Assembly: GCA_910587765.1 (NCBI GenBank)
Contig: CAJUNR010000009.1
Coordinates: forward strand, 1 to 64,000
Reading direction: 5' to 3'
Length of the DNA stretch: 64,000 nt
Source: an uncultured Lachnospiraceae bacterium
GTDB taxonomy: Bacteria; Bacillota; Clostridia; Lachnospirales; Lachnospiraceae
Shown in pieces: positions 1 through 8,562 of this stretch. A program made the position numbers and the translations under genes. Under the pieces are notes generated by a model that worked only from the letters and a program-made list of their open reading frames with translations, was not told the DNA's origin and did not search any database. The number at the start of each line of letters is the position of its first letter. Positions within the stretch are counted from its first letter, which is position 1.

Positions 1-60
1 CATACGGATACTGATCCTTGACAGCTTTGAAAAATCTCCTATCCTTAACATTTGTTCCAC

Positions 61-124
61 CTCACATATATGTGCATTCCTGAGCTCAATCCTACTTTAG
101 AGTATACCATAGTGTGAGAGTCAA
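61..124 (-). promoter_or_regulatory. possible promoter/operator region at left edge
   Basis: An AT-rich stretch contains a perfect 12-bp palindrome CACATATATGTG (63-74). On the minus strand there is TTGACT (119-124) with TATACT (101-106), but these lie only 12 bp apart, so a normal -35/-10 pair is not formed. A minus-strand ATG falls exactly at bases 3-1, ten bases after an AAGGAT. A leftward gene starting at the window edge and controlled from here is therefore possible. The palindrome loosely resembles the TACA/TGTA half-sites bound by BlaI-type repressors. This is weak evidence. Confidence 0.25.
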
Positions 125-142
125 CCCCCTGACAAAAGATTT

Positions 143-274
143 TCAAACAAATATATTCCATCCGGCTAAAAACTCAAAATTCCCCTTCGCGGCCTCCAGA
201 AACTCCTGTCTCTCCCACTTATCATAAGACACATGGTCGCGCTGCATCTCCGCACCGTATCCGAAATTTTTCAT
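143..274 (-). other. possible 43-residue reading frame or gene remnant
   Basis: Downstream of blaR1 on the same strand is a 43-codon frame (MKNFGYGAEMQRDHVSYDKW...). Its codon choice looks like coding DNA and its composition resembles a protein C-terminus, but there is no ribosome site before the ATG. It may be the eroded end of a lost gene. The bases between it and the blaR1 stop (275-494) hold nothing I can recognise beyond a small CCTGG/CCAGG hairpin near 318-331 that lacks a T tract. Confidence 0.2.
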
Positions 275-494
275 TTTAACAAATACAAATAAGGAAGGGA
301 AAAGAATGAATTGTGACCTGGAAATCCAGGACAGGGTCTTTCTTCCAAAGCAAGGGAAACCTTCATATTCCGGCCGCGGCACAGGGAGACTGAAATTTAT
401 CTTCGACGGAATAAATATGTATGTATTTTGCGTATCCGCAGTATGGGATGAGGGAAATTATACAGACATCAGGTGTGACAAACAGGCATTCTTT

Positions 495-2285
495 TCAGAA
501 GTTAAAATCAGACAAGACCGCTTCCGTGATTTCTGCCGCCCTGCTTCCGTCGGCGTCACAATCGCTGCGGATGTTTGTGGCAAAGAAGCAGGTATTGCCT
601 CCTGTTTCAAAGAACCCTACAAACCAGCCGTTCACATCCTGACCGTCGACACGTCCGGTTCCGGTTTTTCCGTAAAAAGTTTTTCCTTCTGATGAAAACA
701 GGCGGATAGAAGATTTTACGGTATCTATATTTTCCGGGGCAAAGCCAAAACGATTGCTGTGGAGGGCGGTCAAAAGTTCCACCTGCTCTACCGGGGAGAT
801 TTTCAGCGTCCCCTGCATCCAGCAGGGGGAGCGGTCTGCATTGATTTTCTCGTTTCCGTATCCGATTTTATGGATATAGCTTTGGATGGCGGACGAACCG
901 ATCTGCCGGTCTATTTCCTCGAAATACCAGTTGACGGAGGACTGCATGGCAGAAAATAAATCCTGATTTCCGTTCCAGGCTTCAAAGGGGTAATCGGTTC
1001 CGTCCCATGCCATGAAGGAGTCTTCCGGCGTGATCACGCCTTCTTCCAGTCCCAACAGCGCATCATAGATTTTATAAGTGGAATATGGGGCCGTTCTTAG
1101 AGTGGCCTGTTCCATATTATAGATCTTCCATGCATCGTTTTTCAAATCGTACAGTACAAAGCTGCCCTCGTATCCGCGGAAACAGGCGGTCAGGTCGATC
1201 GCGGAAACCTTATCGGAGGGAATATTCCACGGATATTGATTCGGCTCTGCGGCACAGGTGGAGAGCACGGGGGCAAGGCTGAAAAGAACAGCGGCGATCG
1301 CGGCAAAAGCGGTCGCTCCTTTTATTTTTCTGAAAGCAGAAGGTTTTTTGTAAGAGGAAATATGGACGATTCTCCGCTGTATCTGTTTTAAGTTTCCGCT
1401 GATTCCGGCAGCAAAAGGAAAAGGCGTAAGGGAGACTTTCTCCGCGAAGTTGACGAGCGTGTTTCCATAATCTGCATAATCGTTTTCGCCGAGGAGATGC
1501 AGGACGGAGCTGTCACAGGCGATCTCCCGGTCAATGTACATTTCTTTCAATGCGTACCGGACAAGCGGATTGCACCAGTAGAGTATCCCGAAAAAGTTCA
1601 TAAGATAACCGGCCAGCGCGTCTTTGTGCCTGTAATGCTGTAATTCATGCAGCAGCATGTATCGCATATCCGCGGCATGATAATCCGAGATCAGGTGTAT
1701 CGGAAGATAAATGCAGGGTTTGAACAATCCTGTGATAACAGGGGATTTCAAAAAGGCAGTGCTGTAAACAGGAATCTTTCTTTTTATCTTCATCTCCCTT
1801 AGACAGTCGTTGTATAAAATACGGACGGCCCTGTTCTGCAGGGGAAGCGCGGACTTTTTCACGGCGTTTACGCGGACTGCCGATTTTATCACCAGCAAAA
1901 CCATAGCTGCCATGCCGATCAGCCATACGGCGCACAAAACCAGTCCAATCACGGAGGGCGTTTCTCCGCTGACGGACAGTGCAAAATCGTTTATCTGGTT
2001 TGCCGCGCCGGGTATATCTGGATTCAGGACAGTTCCTGTGATCGCTGCCTTGTCTGAAGATACCGCGTGTCTCCATGCGCCGAGCCATGCAAGGGCCTGC
2101 GCGAAAGAGGCCGGGCGAAAGGGAAGAAACGGCACGGCCAGAATCCCAAGAAGCAGAAACCATAAATTGTACTGCATCCGGCTGGTAAAACAGTTTTTTA
2201 ACAGTCGTTTTGTGGTCAGAAGAAAACCTGTGATTACGCCGATGAAAATATTACACAGGAAAAAACGAATTCCGAAATCTGCCAT
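495..2285 (-). CDS. blaR1: BlaR1-type beta-lactam sensor/signal-transducing metalloprotease
   Basis: 596 residues, the usual length for BlaR1/MecR1. The N-terminal half is a membrane M56 metallopeptidase, with hydrophobic segments at about 8-25, 40-56, 112-133 and 325-345 and the zinc motif HELQH at 213-217. The C-terminal half is an extracellular penicillin-binding sensor carrying STYK (402-405, acylated Ser402), SVN (450-452) and KTG (540-542). In the known family, beta-lactam acylation of the sensor activates the protease, which inactivates BlaI. It lies 46 bases downstream of blaI on the same strand, so the pair is one operon. No beta-lactamase or PBP gene is adjacent inside the window, so the controlled target is not visible. 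Confidence 0.9.
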   Translation of the reverse strand: MADFGIRFFLCNIFIGVITGFLLTTKRLLKNCFTSRMQYNLWFLLLGILAVPFLPFRPASFAQALAWLGAWRHAVSSDKAAITGTVLNPDIPGAANQINDFALSVSGETPSVIGLVLCAVWLIGMAAMVLLVIKSAVRVNAVKKSALPLQNRAVRILYNDCLREMKIKRKIPVYSTAFLKSPVITGLFKPCIYLPIHLISDYHAADMRYMLLHELQHYRHKDALAGYLMNFFGILYWCNPLVRYALKEMYIDREIACDSSVLHLLGENDYADYGNTLVNFAEKVSLTPFPFAAGISGNLKQIQRRIVHISSYKKPSAFRKIKGATAFAAIAAVLFSLAPVLSTCAAEPNQYPWNIPSDKVSAIDLTACFRGYEGSFVLYDLKNDAWKIYNMEQATLRTAPYSTYKIYDALLGLEEGVITPEDSFMAWDGTDYPFEAWNGNQDLFSAMQSSVNWYFEEIDRQIGSSAIQSYIHKIGYGNEKINADRSPCWMQGTLKISPVEQVELLTALHSNRFGFAPENIDTVKSSIRLFSSEGKTFYGKTGTGRVDGQDVNGWFVGFFETGGNTCFFATNIRSDCDADGSRAAEITEAVLSDFNF

Positions 2286-2331
2286 GTTAACTTCCTTTTC
2301 TGGCTGCCGTAATGTTTTTCATGAACATAGG

Positions 2332-2715
2332 TCACCTCTTTTTGGCGGGATTTTCCGCCAGCAGAGAGCGCAGCTTCTGTAGCTCTGTCTCGGTGAGCCG
2401 GCCGTCTTCGAGGTAAGCAGACAGCATGGCGGTGATCTCGCCGCCGTAGAAACGCTTCAGGAAAGAACGGCTTTCCTGATTTAAATATTCCTGTTCGCCT
2501 ACCAGCGGAGTGTAGACAAATACCCGGCCCTGTTTCTCATAGGTGAGAGCTCCTTTGGCGACCAGGCGCCGGATCAGAGTCTGAATGGTTTTGGGACTCC
2601 AGGAGGTGGTCTTTTGCAGCCGCTCCGTTATTTCATTGGTGTTGACAGGCGCAGACTTCCAGACAATTTTCATCACTTCAAATTCAGCTTCCGATATCTG
2701 CGGCAAAGAACGCAT
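2332..2715 (-). CDS. blaI: BlaI/MecI-family transcriptional repressor
   Basis: 127 residues, typical for the family. An N-terminal winged helix (about residues 5-75, with SEAEFEVMKIVW and the recognition segment WSPKTIQTLIRRL) is followed by a short dimerisation tail. BlaI dimers block transcription of resistance genes and of their own operon until the BlaR1 protease is triggered. The start is the ATG preceded by AAGGAGAG. The gene leads the blaI-blaR1 operon and is preceded by a consensus promoter overlapped by a likely operator, which suggests autoregulation. Confidence 0.9.
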   Translation of the reverse strand: MRSLPQISEAEFEVMKIVWKSAPVNTNEITERLQKTTSWSPKTIQTLIRRLVAKGALTYEKQGRVFVYTPLVGEQEYLNQESRSFLKRFYGGEITAMLSAYLEDGRLTETELQKLRSLLAENPAKKR

Positions 2716-2735
2716 CCGTTTTCTCTCCTTAGATC

Positions 2736-2779
2736 TTACATTTGTGATACATTATAGAAGGGGCAAAAGAGAATGTCAA
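2736..2779 (-). promoter_or_regulatory. blaI-blaR1 promoter with BlaI-type operator
   Basis: On the minus strand there is a perfect consensus promoter: TTGACA (2774-2779), a 17-bp spacer, and TATAAT (2751-2756). Just downstream lies TTACATTTGTGATACA (2736-2751 on the plus strand), whose TTACA/TGTGA halves resemble the TACA-N-TGTA operators of BlaI/MecI. The site would cover the start of transcription. The promoter is seen directly; the operator assignment is inference from family knowledge. Confidence 0.7.
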
Positions 2780-2857
2780 TGCGAAAATTGCCTGCCGGCG
2801 TCAAGGATTGTCAAATGTGCACAAAAACGGAATGACAAAATTATGAACTTATGCCAA

Positions 2858-2915
2858 TTGACGACTGCTGGCGGATATGATAGGATTAAGAAAAGATGTG
2901 AATACGTATTCACAT
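2858..2915 (+). promoter_or_regulatory. scrR promoter and LacI-type operator
   Basis: TTGACG (2858-2863), a 17-bp spacer and TAGGAT (2881-2886) form a promoter. Ten bases downstream is a perfect 20-bp palindrome, ATGTGAATACGTATTCACAT (2896-2915), immediately before the scrR ribosome site. The same core recurs in front of scrB at 4007-4022. The position indicates that ScrR represses its own gene. Confidence 0.85.
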
Positions 2916-2928
2916 ACCGGAGGAACAT

Positions 2929-3909
2929 ATGATTACAATGACAGAGATCGCACGGCTGACCGGTGTCTCGCAGCCGACGGTTTCCCGGGTGTTGAGCGGC
3001 AACCAGGCCGTCCATCCGGATATCCGGGAGCGGGTACTGGCATGTGCCAGAGAGCACGATTTTCAGCCCAATGTGATGGCGCAGAGTCTGGTCGGGAGCA
3101 AGACCCATCTGATCGGCGTGGTGCTCACCGATATTTCCAACTCTTTTTTCGCGGATCTGGTAAAATATCTGGAACGGGAAGCGGGAAAGTCCGGATATAG
3201 CCTGATTCTTTTTAATACAAACTACGATCCGGAGCTTGAGAAGCGGAGCCTGGACGTGGTACGGCGGTATCGGGTGGACGGCCTGATTGCCGTGCCGGTG
3301 AATGAGGCCTCTGCCGGGTGGAGTGCGATGATCCGCAGGCTGGATATTCCGACGGTCGTGATCACGAAAAAGGCGGAGGGCATGGAATCCGTCTATGTTG
3401 CCCATGACGAAGCGGGCGCACAGGTGGGAGCGCATCTGCGGCAGGAAGGCTTTGAAGAATATATTTTTCTGGGGAATACGGAAGATATGAAATATCAGGG
3501 GTTCGCGGAGGCGCTCAGAAAATGTGATCCGGATTATGACCGCCATTTGACGATTATCTCCAGCAAAAAAGAAGAAGAAATACGGGAAGCGCTGGAGCGG
3601 TATTACAGCAGGAGCAGAAAGCGGACGGGGATCTTTGCCTACAATGACCGCAGGGCCGTGCAGATGCTCGGAATCCTGCAGAGAATGGGAGTGGAGGTGC
3701 CCGGACAGGCGGGTCTGGTCGGCTTCGACAATACCTATATGTGCGAGTTTCTGTATCCGCGTCTGTCCAGTGTCGCTCAGCCCAATGAGGAGATGGCGGC
3801 GATCGCCGTGAGAAGGCTCCTCTATAAGATCGGGCATCCGGAAGACGAAAGGACAGAAGACCATGCGCTTCGGGCGAAGCTGGTGAAAAGAGACAGTTCT
3901 ACCCTGTAA
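2929..3909 (+). CDS. scrR: LacI-family sucrose operon repressor
   Basis: 326 residues. An N-terminal LacI helix-turn-helix (MTEIARLTGVSQPTVSRVLSG) and hinge are followed by a periplasmic-binding-protein-like effector domain (from about residue 60). Proteins of this type release DNA when sucrose or a sugar phosphate binds. The ATG follows a CCGGAGGAA ribosome site that abuts the palindromic operator. It precedes scrB and scrA on the same strand, and identical operators flank the gene, so it very probably controls itself and the sucrose genes. The exact inducer is not shown by sequence. Confidence 0.85.
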   Translation: MITMTEIARLTGVSQPTVSRVLSGNQAVHPDIRERVLACAREHDFQPNVMAQSLVGSKTHLIGVVLTDISNSFFADLVKYLEREAGKSGYSLILFNTNYDPELEKRSLDVVRRYRVDGLIAVPVNEASAGWSAMIRRLDIPTVVITKKAEGMESVYVAHDEAGAQVGAHLRQEGFEEYIFLGNTEDMKYQGFAEALRKCDPDYDRHLTIISSKKEEEIREALERYYSRSRKRTGIFAYNDRRAVQMLGILQRMGVEVPGQAGLVGFDNTYMCEFLYPRLSSVAQPNEEMAAIAVRRLLYKIGHPEDERTEDHALRAKLVKRDSSTL

Positions 3910-3972
3910 GGGAGGCCGGGAATTACGGACCGGGAAAATGACAGATAATGGCTGCTGCATACACAAACCTTG

Positions 3973-4022
3973 TTGTCGTTTGCGACAGCCTTCTGTAAGA
4001 CCCTGCGTGAATACGTATTCAC
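3973..4022 (+). promoter_or_regulatory. scrB promoter and second ScrR operator
   Basis: A 16-bp perfect palindrome, GTGAATACGTATTCAC (4007-4022), matches the core of the scrR operator. It sits just downstream of a candidate promoter, TTGTCG (3973-3978) with 17 bp to TAAGAC (3996-4001). Repressor bound here would block scrBA. The 204-base gap between scrR and scrB holds no other gene. Confidence 0.75.
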
Positions 4023-4113
4023 AAGAGCCGCAGAGTCAGGATGCGGAGAATGGTATATCGTCAGGTATTTCAATAGAAACAAAAACAGGATTACAACAGC
4101 GAGGAGGATTCGG

Positions 4114-5532
4114 ATGAACGCACTGCACATGCTTTGGGAGAAGTTGATAGAGGAACAGTCCGCACGGTGGAAGGAGGATGCGGAGCGGGACTTGTGGAGG
4201 CCTCGGATTCACATTGCGCCGCCGTCCGGCTGGCTGAACGACCCGAACGGACTGTGCCAGTACAGGGGAGTTTATCACGCGTTTTATCAGTTGGCGTATT
4301 TTCAGCCGGAAGGCGGGCTGAAATTCTGGGGGCACTGTACAAGCCGGGATCTCCTGCACTGGGAGTTTCAGGGAGTGCCGCTTTGTCCGGACCAGCCGTT
4401 TGACTGTCACGGGGCCTATTCCGGTTCCGCGCTGACGGAAGAGGAAGGCATGTATTTGTTCTATACCGGCAATGTAAAGCTTTCCGGAGATTATGATTAT
4501 GTAAATAACGGCCGGGAATCCAATACGGTGATGGCAGAGAGCCGGGACGGCATTCATTTTGACCGGAAAGAACTGTTGATGACAAACGCGGATTATCCGA
4601 AGGATCTGACAAAACATGTGAGGGATCCGAAGGTATGGAAGCAGGACGGCCGGTACTATATGGTGCAGGGCGCGAGAACGAAACAGAATGAGGGAACGGT
4701 CCTTCTGTTTTCTTCGGACGATAAGAAAAACTGGAATTATCTGCACCGTTTCCGGATGGAAGAGCCGTTTGGATATATGTGGGAGTGCCCCGACCTGTAC
4801 GAGGTGGACGGACATGTGGTGCTGGCTGTCTCGCCGCAGGGCGTGGAGCAGGACGGCTTGAAATACGCCAATAAATATCAGAGCGGCGTCTGTTTTCTGA
4901 GTGGGGATTTTCGGGATACGGAGTTAATTGGAGGATTCCGGGAACTGGACGGAGGATTTGATTTCTACGCGCCTCAGTCTTTTCGCGCGGACGACGGGCG
5001 GAGAATCCAGATCGGCTGGATGGGGATGCCGGATATGGAACATCTCTATAAGAACAGGACGCTGAAACGGGGCTGGCAGAACGTACTGACGATTCCAAGA
5101 GAGCTTTCTGTCAGGGACGGGGTGCTCTGTCAGAATCCGGTAAAGGAGCTGGACGGCTGGTGGAACAGGGAGATTCACATAGAAGGAGCGTACTGCGGGG
5201 TGGTGGATCCCTGCTGTGAACTGGCTCTCAGGACGGAGGGCGGCGACGTAAAGACGGTGCTCTCCGGAGGGCTGACGCTTAGGTATGAAGAGTCAAAGGG
5301 GATTTTCTGGATGGAATTTACCGATCCTCTCCTCGGCGGCGGAAGAGACGTCAGGGGAAGACAGATCGGGAAACTTACTGAGATGCGCATTGTGGTGGAT
5401 GTTTCCTGCGTGGAAGTGTTTTTAAACGGCGGAAAGGATGTATTTTCCACCCGGTTTTATCCGGAAAAGGACCAATATCATGTGAGGACAGAGGGAGGCG
5501 TGCACGGCGTTATCCGGTATCACAGGGATTAA
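4114..5532 (+). CDS. scrB: sucrose-6-phosphate hydrolase, GH32
   Basis: 472 residues from the ATG that follows GAGGAGG; an upstream in-frame extension runs through the operator and is not used. The GH32 hallmarks are all present: WLNDPNG (nucleophile Asp43), RDP (170-172) and ECP (acid/base Glu224). There is no signal peptide, so it works in the cytoplasm and splits sucrose-6-phosphate delivered by the PTS into glucose-6-phosphate and fructose. A C-terminal beta-sandwich typical of the family follows. It is co-oriented with the ScrA-type permease 62 bases downstream, forming an operon under ScrR. Confidence 0.9.
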   Translation: MNALHMLWEKLIEEQSARWKEDAERDLWRPRIHIAPPSGWLNDPNGLCQYRGVYHAFYQLAYFQPEGGLKFWGHCTSRDLLHWEFQGVPLCPDQPFDCHGAYSGSALTEEEGMYLFYTGNVKLSGDYDYVNNGRESNTVMAESRDGIHFDRKELLMTNADYPKDLTKHVRDPKVWKQDGRYYMVQGARTKQNEGTVLLFSSDDKKNWNYLHRFRMEEPFGYMWECPDLYEVDGHVVLAVSPQGVEQDGLKYANKYQSGVCFLSGDFRDTELIGGFRELDGGFDFYAPQSFRADDGRRIQIGWMGMPDMEHLYKNRTLKRGWQNVLTIPRELSVRDGVLCQNPVKELDGWWNREIHIEGAYCGVVDPCCELALRTEGGDVKTVLSGGLTLRYEESKGIFWMEFTDPLLGGGRDVRGRQIGKLTEMRIVVDVSCVEVFLNGGKDVFSTRFYPEKDQYHVRTEGGVHGVIRYHRD

Positions 5533-5593
5533 CTGAGGAATATATGCCGGTTGATCCGGCCTGTATCAATATAAAAATAAGGAGAGAAAGAGT

Positions 5594-7477
5594 ATGGACT
5601 ACAGAAAAGTAGCGGAAGAGATCTACGAAAAAGTAGGCAAAAAGGAAAATCTTGTATCGGCGGCTCACTGCGCCACAAGGCTCCGGCTTGTGCTCGCGGA
5701 TAATGACCGGTGCGATGCGAAAGCGGTGGAAGAGATCGACGGGGTGAAGGGAGTGTTCAGCGCTTCGGGACAGCTCCAGATCATTCTGGGAACCGGGACG
5801 GTCAATAAGGTGTATGATGAGTTCCTGGCGGTTTCCGGTCTGTCCGCCGCCAGCAAAGAGGACGCGAAAGCCGCGGCGGCTGCCAAACAGCCCTTCTATA
5901 AAAGAGCGGTTAAGACGCTGGGGGATATTTTTGTGCCGATCATCCCCGCGATTGTCGCAAGCGGTTTTCTGATGGGCATTATGGAAGCGCTGAATTTTAT
6001 GGTCAATAACGGATTTGTAAATATTGATACCTCAAGTTCCGTCTTTGTGTTTGCGAATCTCTTTTCCAACACGGCGTATGTATTTCTGCCGATTCTGATT
6101 GCCTACAGCGCGGCGAAAGTATTCGGGGGGAATCCGTATCTGGGCGCCGTGATCGGTATGCTGATGATTCATCCGGATCTGCAGAATGCATGGACGGTGG
6201 CGACCGAGGGAGTGCAGAAGACCCAGAGCGTCTGGTTCGGCCTGTACAAAGTGGATCTTGTGGGCTATCAGGGACATGTCATTCCGGTTATCATTGCCGT
6301 ATTTGTGATGTGTGCGATCGAGAAGAAGCTGCACAAGGTCGTTCCGGCCATGTTTGATCTGTTTGTGACGCCTCTGGTCAGCGTGTTTGCAACCGGTTAC
6401 CTTACCTATTCGATCATCGGACCGGTATTTGTCACGATCGAAAACGGCATTATCGGCGGTGTGCAGCAGTTGATCGCGCTTCCTTTCGGAATCGGCAGTC
6501 TGATTATGGGCGGACTGTATTCTCTGACGGTGGTCGCGGGCGTTCATCATATGTATACGGTCATTGATGTGGGACAGCTTGGACTCTATGGCGTGACCTA
6601 CTGGCTGCCGCTCGCGTCGGCGGCGAACATTGCGCAGGGCGCGGCTACGCTGGCGGTTGCCTTGAAGACCAGAAACCAGAAGACCAAATCCATGGCGGTT
6701 CCGTCCGCACTGTCCTGCTTTATGGGAATTACGGAGCCGGCGATCTTCGGCGTCAACCTGAGATTTTTAAAACCCTTTATCTGCGGCGCTGTAGGCGGCG
6801 CGGCGGGAGCGCTGTACGCGTCGATTGTCGGGCTCGGTGCGACCGGGACGGGCGTAACCGGTATCTTCGGCCTGCTGCTTTGCCTGCACGATCCGATTAA
6901 CTATATGATTATGTTTGCGATTTCAGCCGGAGTGGCGTTTGTGCTGACCTGGATGTTCGGGTATAAAGACGCGCCGGCAGTAGGGAACAAAGAAACGGCT
7001 CCTGCAAAAGAGACTCTGCCGGCTATTGAGACGGAGGCGGGTTGCGTCTATGCGCCCGTGGAAGGGACGGTGATTCCGTATACGGAGATTCCGGACGCGA
7101 CGTTTGCTTCCGGCGCGCTTGGAAAGGGAGTCGGGATCGTGCCCGCCAAGGGGGAGGTGGTCGCTCCGTTTGACGGTGAGATTTCCATGTTCTTTGACAC
7201 CAGACACGCCATCGGGCTGATGAGCGGGGACGGAATCGAGATTCTGATTCATGTGGGAATCAACACGGTGGAACTGAACGGCGCGCATTTTAAAGCGCTG
7301 AAGGAATCCGGAGAGAAAGTGAAAGCCGGCGAAAAACTTCTGGAATTTGACATGGCGGCCATCCGGGAGGCAGGCTATGATCTGACCACCGCCGTTCTGA
7401 TCTCGGAACCGGAGCAGGTAGAGATCGTGAAAACCGGGGAGGCAAAGGTTTTGGATAAAATTCTTACGGTACGGTAG
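5594..7477 (+). CDS. scrA: PTS sucrose-specific permease EIIBCA
   Basis: 627 residues in B-C-A order. The EIIB domain (1-85) has the phosphorylated cysteine in SAAHCATRLRL (Cys26). The EIIC domain (about 105-455) has many membrane segments and the GITEPAIFGVN motif. The EIIA domain (about 480-627) resembles EIIA-Glc, with His538 (TRHAIG) and the phospho-accepting His553 (ILIHVG). It takes up and phosphorylates sucrose at C6, and ScrB follows the same route. An attached EIIA means no separate EIIA is needed. Adjacency to GH32 and the LacI regulator supports sucrose over beta-glucosides. Confidence 0.88.
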   Translation: MDYRKVAEEIYEKVGKKENLVSAAHCATRLRLVLADNDRCDAKAVEEIDGVKGVFSASGQLQIILGTGTVNKVYDEFLAVSGLSAASKEDAKAAAAAKQPFYKRAVKTLGDIFVPIIPAIVASGFLMGIMEALNFMVNNGFVNIDTSSSVFVFANLFSNTAYVFLPILIAYSAAKVFGGNPYLGAVIGMLMIHPDLQNAWTVATEGVQKTQSVWFGLYKVDLVGYQGHVIPVIIAVFVMCAIEKKLHKVVPAMFDLFVTPLVSVFATGYLTYSIIGPVFVTIENGIIGGVQQLIALPFGIGSLIMGGLYSLTVVAGVHHMYTVIDVGQLGLYGVTYWLPLASAANIAQGAATLAVALKTRNQKTKSMAVPSALSCFMGITEPAIFGVNLRFLKPFICGAVGGAAGALYASIVGLGATGTGVTGIFGLLLCLHDPINYMIMFAISAGVAFVLTWMFGYKDAPAVGNKETAPAKETLPAIETEAGCVYAPVEGTVIPYTEIPDATFASGALGKGVGIVPAKGEVVAPFDGEISMFFDTRHAIGLMSGDGIEILIHVGINTVELNGAHFKALKESGEKVKAGEKLLEFDMAAIREAGYDLTTAVLISEPEQVEIVKTGEAKVLDKILTVR

Positions 7478-7525
7478 GCGGATACAATTCTGATATAACT
7501 TGGATATAATTTTATGATAAACATG

Positions 7526-7594
7526 AAAGGCAGATGAACACGTGCAGACTGCGGGATACTTCCTGTTTTCAGCATCTCATTCACTGCCTTTTTT
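7526..7594 (+). terminator. possible terminator after scrA
   Basis: AAAGGCAG-A-TGAA (7526-7538) can pair with TTCACTGCCTTT and is followed by T6. The loop is long (about 40 bases), so the structure is less convincing than others in the window. Part of the loop is one arm of the inverted repeat described at 7563-7585. Confidence 0.5.
7563..7585. repeat. left arm of inverted repeat around small lipoprotein gene
   Basis: The reverse complement of this 23-bp segment (GTGAATGAGATGCTGAAAAC...) matches 7915-7937 at 21 of 23 positions. The two copies are in inverted orientation and flank the lipoprotein gene at 7627-7860. No transposase is present. Confidence 0.6.
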
Positions 7595-7626
7595 GATTAC
7601 CATTTTTAAATCAGGAGGAATCAGGT

Positions 7627-7860
7627 ATGATTAAAAAATTGACAGCATTAACAATTGCAGTTTTTCTCATCGTAACAGGTACTGCGGCCTGCGGCGGTGG
7701 CGGCGGGACATCGCAGGGTAATCGGCCGGCCGGACAGGAGGAGATAGATCCGGAGCAGATGGAAAAAGAAATTCAGAAAATGAAGGATGAAGGGGTTCTG
7801 GATGAAAACGGCCAGCCGATGCCGGGAGTTGATCTGAACGATTATCCAGGGCTTGGATAG
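7627..7860 (+). CDS. small lipoprotein, unknown function
   Basis: 77 residues. A signal peptide with a lipobox (TGTAAC followed by Gly) ends near residue 22, then comes a Gly-rich linker and a short acidic mature part containing EEIDPEQMEKEIQKMKDEG and a C-terminal PGVDLNDYPGLG. It should be tethered outside the membrane. The ATG follows AGGAGG. I do not recognise a family. It is flanked by a 23-bp inverted repeat, and 15 codons past its stop an in-frame peptide-like stretch continues, which hints that it is a shortened version of a longer gene. Confidence 0.7.
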   Translation: MIKKLTALTIAVFLIVTGTAACGGGGGTSQGNRPAGQEEIDPEQMEKEIQKMKDEGVLDENGQPMPGVDLNDYPGLG

Positions 7861-7875
7861 CGCCCCAAAGTCTAA

Positions 7876-7956
7876 CAGGCAGAAACTGAATTTATAAACA
7901 AAGAACAGGCTTTTGTGAATGAGATGCTGAGGACAGGTAAATTAGGAAAATTATAA
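7876..7956 (+). pseudogene. orphan coding-like tail in frame with the lipoprotein
   Basis: After the lipoprotein stop (7858-7860) and one further stop (7873-7875), the same frame stays open for 26 codons: QAETEFINKEQAFVNEMLRT and onward to a stop at 7954-7956. It reads like a protein C-terminus but has no start or ribosome site. The VNEMLRTG part is the right arm of the inverted repeat. It could be a remnant of a decayed gene or simply repeat sequence. Confidence 0.3.
7915..7937. repeat. right arm of inverted repeat around small lipoprotein gene
   Basis: Partner of 7563-7585 (21 of 23 matches, inverted). See the left arm for details. Confidence 0.6.
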
Positions 7957-8050
7957 GAATTTCTGCAGAAAAAATAAGAAAAAAGCGGGGCGGATTCTGT
8001 TAAAATAAAAGCAGGGCAGAGTTTGGGCGGAACCCGGCAAGGAGGTCGTG

Positions 8051-8536
8051 ATGAAGATCAGAAGAAAAATCATTGAATATTCCAGAGGAAACGATCTGGA
8101 GCATTTCTGGAGACTGTATCGGTGGCAGAAGCGGATCGGGAGCGGATTCCTGCATGATATACTGACGTTTCTGCTGAGCCGGTGCGCGTACCGCCATGGG
8201 GGCTATATCGGTCCGGATGCGGTGATCAAAGGCAGACCGGTGCTTCCTCACGGACTGCAGGGAATCTTTATCTCCCGGTACGCCAGCGTGGGCGAGGGGT
8301 GCAGGATCTATCAGAATGTGACGATCGGAGAAGTGGACCGCAAAGCGCCGGTGATCGGGGACGGGTGCCTGATCGGCGCGGGGGCCGTGCTCATCGGGGA
8401 TATACGGATCGGCGACCGGGTAAAGATCGGCGCGGGCGCCGTCGTCCATACGGATGTGCCCGACGACTGCACGGTAGTGCCGCAGCCGGCCCGGATTCTC
8501 CCGCCGGACGGCGGAAAGGGCGTCAGCGGTTCCTGA
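8051..8536 (+). CDS. serine acetyltransferase-like hexapeptide-repeat acyltransferase
   Basis: 161 residues. The C-terminal two thirds form a left-handed beta-helix with hexapeptide repeats (IGPDAVIKG, ISRYASVGEG, IGDGCLIGAGAVLIGDIRIGDRVKIGAGAV) typical of CysE-like acyltransferases. The N-terminal helical part is shorter than in true serine O-acetyltransferases (usually 170-270 residues), so the acceptor may not be serine. The ATG five bases after GGAGG was chosen over an overlapping GTG at 8048. No cysteine-synthesis genes lie nearby. It is convergent with the C26 gene. Confidence 0.7.
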   Translation: MKIRRKIIEYSRGNDLEHFWRLYRWQKRIGSGFLHDILTFLLSRCAYRHGGYIGPDAVIKGRPVLPHGLQGIFISRYASVGEGCRIYQNVTIGEVDRKAPVIGDGCLIGAGAVLIGDIRIGDRVKIGAGAVVHTDVPDDCTVVPQPARILPPDGGKGVSGS

Positions 8537-8562
8537 CAGAGCCGCTGCGTTCCCTTTATCAA

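Noticed and set aside
306..692. 128-codon plus-strand frame at left edge
   Set aside because: It runs antisense into the 3' end of blaR1, has no ribosome site and a composition unlike a protein.
2776..3966. 396-codon minus-strand frame over scrR
   Set aside because: It is the mirror of the LacI coding region (His/Arg/Pro-rich reading) and crosses the operator; scrR has the motifs and ribosome site.
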